Source of the DNA: a bacterium
Lineage (GTDB): Bacteria; Krumholzibacteriota; Krumholzibacteriia; LZORAL124-64-63
Assembly: GCA_016712675.1 (NCBI GenBank)
Contig: JADJQR010000001.1
Coordinates: 682,001 to 746,000, forward strand
Length of the DNA: 64,000 bases
Direction: 5' to 3'
Under the pieces are notes generated by a model. It ran no database searches. It saw only the letters and a program-made list of their open reading frames with translations, and was not told the origin of the DNA. Below are positions 63,126 through 64,000 of the stretch, one piece after another. Numbering within the stretch: position 1 is the first letter of the stretch; every line of letters starts with the position of its first letter. A program made the translations under genes and the position numbers.

Positions 63126-64000
63126 TCAGCGGTACATCGCCTTCAGCGTGCCCAGCGACGTCGTTTCCTCGGCCGCCTTGTCGGTCTCGTCGTAGTCTGC
63201 CATGTCGCCCGTGAACTCCATGTCCGCGCCGCCGAAGTCGAACGTCAGCCCTTCCTTGTCGATCTCATCGTCGCTGTCACCGATCAGTACGACGCCCTCG
63301 GGGCAGCCGCCGTGGTTCCAGCGGTGGAGGTCCTTGATCAGGCGCAGCGCTTGCCGGCGTTCGTTGTGGCGGGGCTCGCGGTGGCGACCGCTGAGTTCCA
63401 GCGGGTAGTTCGCCAGCCAGGCATCGGCCGCCGCGACCTCGGATTCGACGTCATTGGCGACGCCGTTGGCCAGGTTCAATTTGGCGACCGCCAGCTGGTG
63501 GGCAAGCCGCCGCCCGACCAGCCCGCGATGGGGCTGGCGCAGCAGCCGCTCCAGCTGGCGCTGTTCGTAGGTGACGCCGCCGAGCGTGAGCGCCTGGACC
63601 GGCCAATCGGCGCGGTGCCGCAGCCACCAGCGCGAGGCGTGACGGCAAACCTGGTCCGGCGTGTCGTCGTCGGGCGGTGTGCAATCGACAGCGACCACCA
63701 CTTCGTCGCTCGTGATGTTGAAGCTGTCGCCGCGGGTGTCGTAGACCTGGGCGAACACGGTCACCACTGCACGCTGGTCCAGGGGCGACTGCCACGAGGC
63801 GCCGTAGGGATACGTCACGGTCGCGACCGTGGGGATCTCGAGCCAGCGTTCGTCGTCGTAGCGTTCCAGCTCGACGCCGTTGCTGTCGGCCAGCTGCACG
63901 CTGAACACGAGGAGGACGGCGCGCGCCCCGGGTCGGAAGGTGATCGTCGCCTCCGCGCCCCAGGCGTTGCAATCCGCCGTCGCGGTGAGCTGGTCCAGCA
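63126..64000 (-). CDS. Secreted protein with LG-x-LK-x-x-YR tail (5' end outside window)
   Basis: The frame is open to the window edge, so the N-terminus is missing; at least 290 residues are visible. The first part looks like a beta-domain (DCNAWGAEATITFRPGARAV). A helical middle follows with a cysteine and several Arg/His (LERLLRQPHRGLVGRRLAHQ). Near the end it turns acidic (GDSDDEIDKEGLTFDFGGAD). The terminus EETTSLGTLKAMYR matches the tail of two other exported proteins in this window. I recognise no domain. The tail and the beta-type start suggest export. Confidence 0.75.
   Translation of the reverse strand, partial: LDQLTATADCNAWGAEATITFRPGARAVLLVFSVQLADSNGVELERYDDERWLEIPTVATVTYPYGASWQSPLDQRAVVTVFAQVYDTRGDSFNITSDEVVVAVDCTPPDDDTPDQVCRHASRWWLRHRADWPVQALTLGGVTYEQRQLERLLRQPHRGLVGRRLAHQLAVAKLNLANGVANDVESEVAAADAWLANYPLELSGRHREPRHNERRQALRLIKDLHRWNHGGCPEGVVLIGDSDDEIDKEGLTFDFGGADMEFTGDMADYDETDKAAEETTSLGTLKAMYR

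Overview
The window is very GC-rich DNA, densely packed with genes on both strands. I count about 54 protein genes, one probable pseudogene and no tRNA, rRNA, CRISPR array, insertion sequence or prophage. Four unrelated exported proteins (a gingipain-type protease, a lipase-like hydrolase, a spondin-domain protein and an endonuclease I) end in a FlgD-like Ig domain with an NPFNP motif. With the propeller-type sensor kinases, this suggests an uncultured Gram-negative of the FCB / Eisenbacteria-Krumholzibacteria type. That placement is inference; nothing here is a phylogenetic marker.

Layout. 1-3173: 5' part of a large two-component sensor. 3357-5744: a small secreted protein and a DEAD-box helicase. 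5919-7583: operon of a NapH-like iron-sulfur membrane protein with two HMA-like proteins. 7811-14256: cation-chloride-type transporter, gamma-glutamyltransferase, CPBP protease, flippase. 14404-18382: redox or nitric-oxide-type locus with a feoA remnant, DUF438/hemerythrin/PAS protein, DUF1858-DUF2249 protein, FAD oxidoreductase and a 59-residue protein. 19451-21003: two-gene operon of an ATP-grasp ligase and a lipoprotein read through an in-frame UGA at a U-x-x-C site, a probable selenoprotein. 21127-30054: giant C25 protease, radical SAM protein, desaturase. 30478-39944: RRM protein, YajD nuclease, hybrid kinase, cytochrome c lipoprotein, S46 dipeptidyl-peptidase, phosphatase, old yellow enzyme, Ca/Na exchanger. 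39960-43815: tight operon of a KamA-type aminomutase, two ATP-grasp ligases and a GNAT acetyltransferase. 44069-56246: DUF523/DUF1722, YkgJ, EamA-like, lipase, spondin protein, SDR, PNGase F-like lipoprotein, NagX-like protein, secreted nuclease. 56405-64000: GH31 glucosidase, flagellar-rod-like small protein, DUF1543, HD hydrolase, SSS symporter, esterase, and the 3' part of a secreted protein.

The genes suggest a heterotrophic scavenger with many exported hydrolases acting on protein, peptide, glycan, nucleic acid and ester substrates, plus redox sensing and metal handling. The points most worth following are the UxxC selenoprotein candidate with a stem-loop just after the UGA, the KamA / twin ATP-grasp / GNAT operon, and a short C-terminal tail (T-S/T-W/L-G-x-I/V/L-K-x-x-Y-R) shared by three otherwise different exported proteins.
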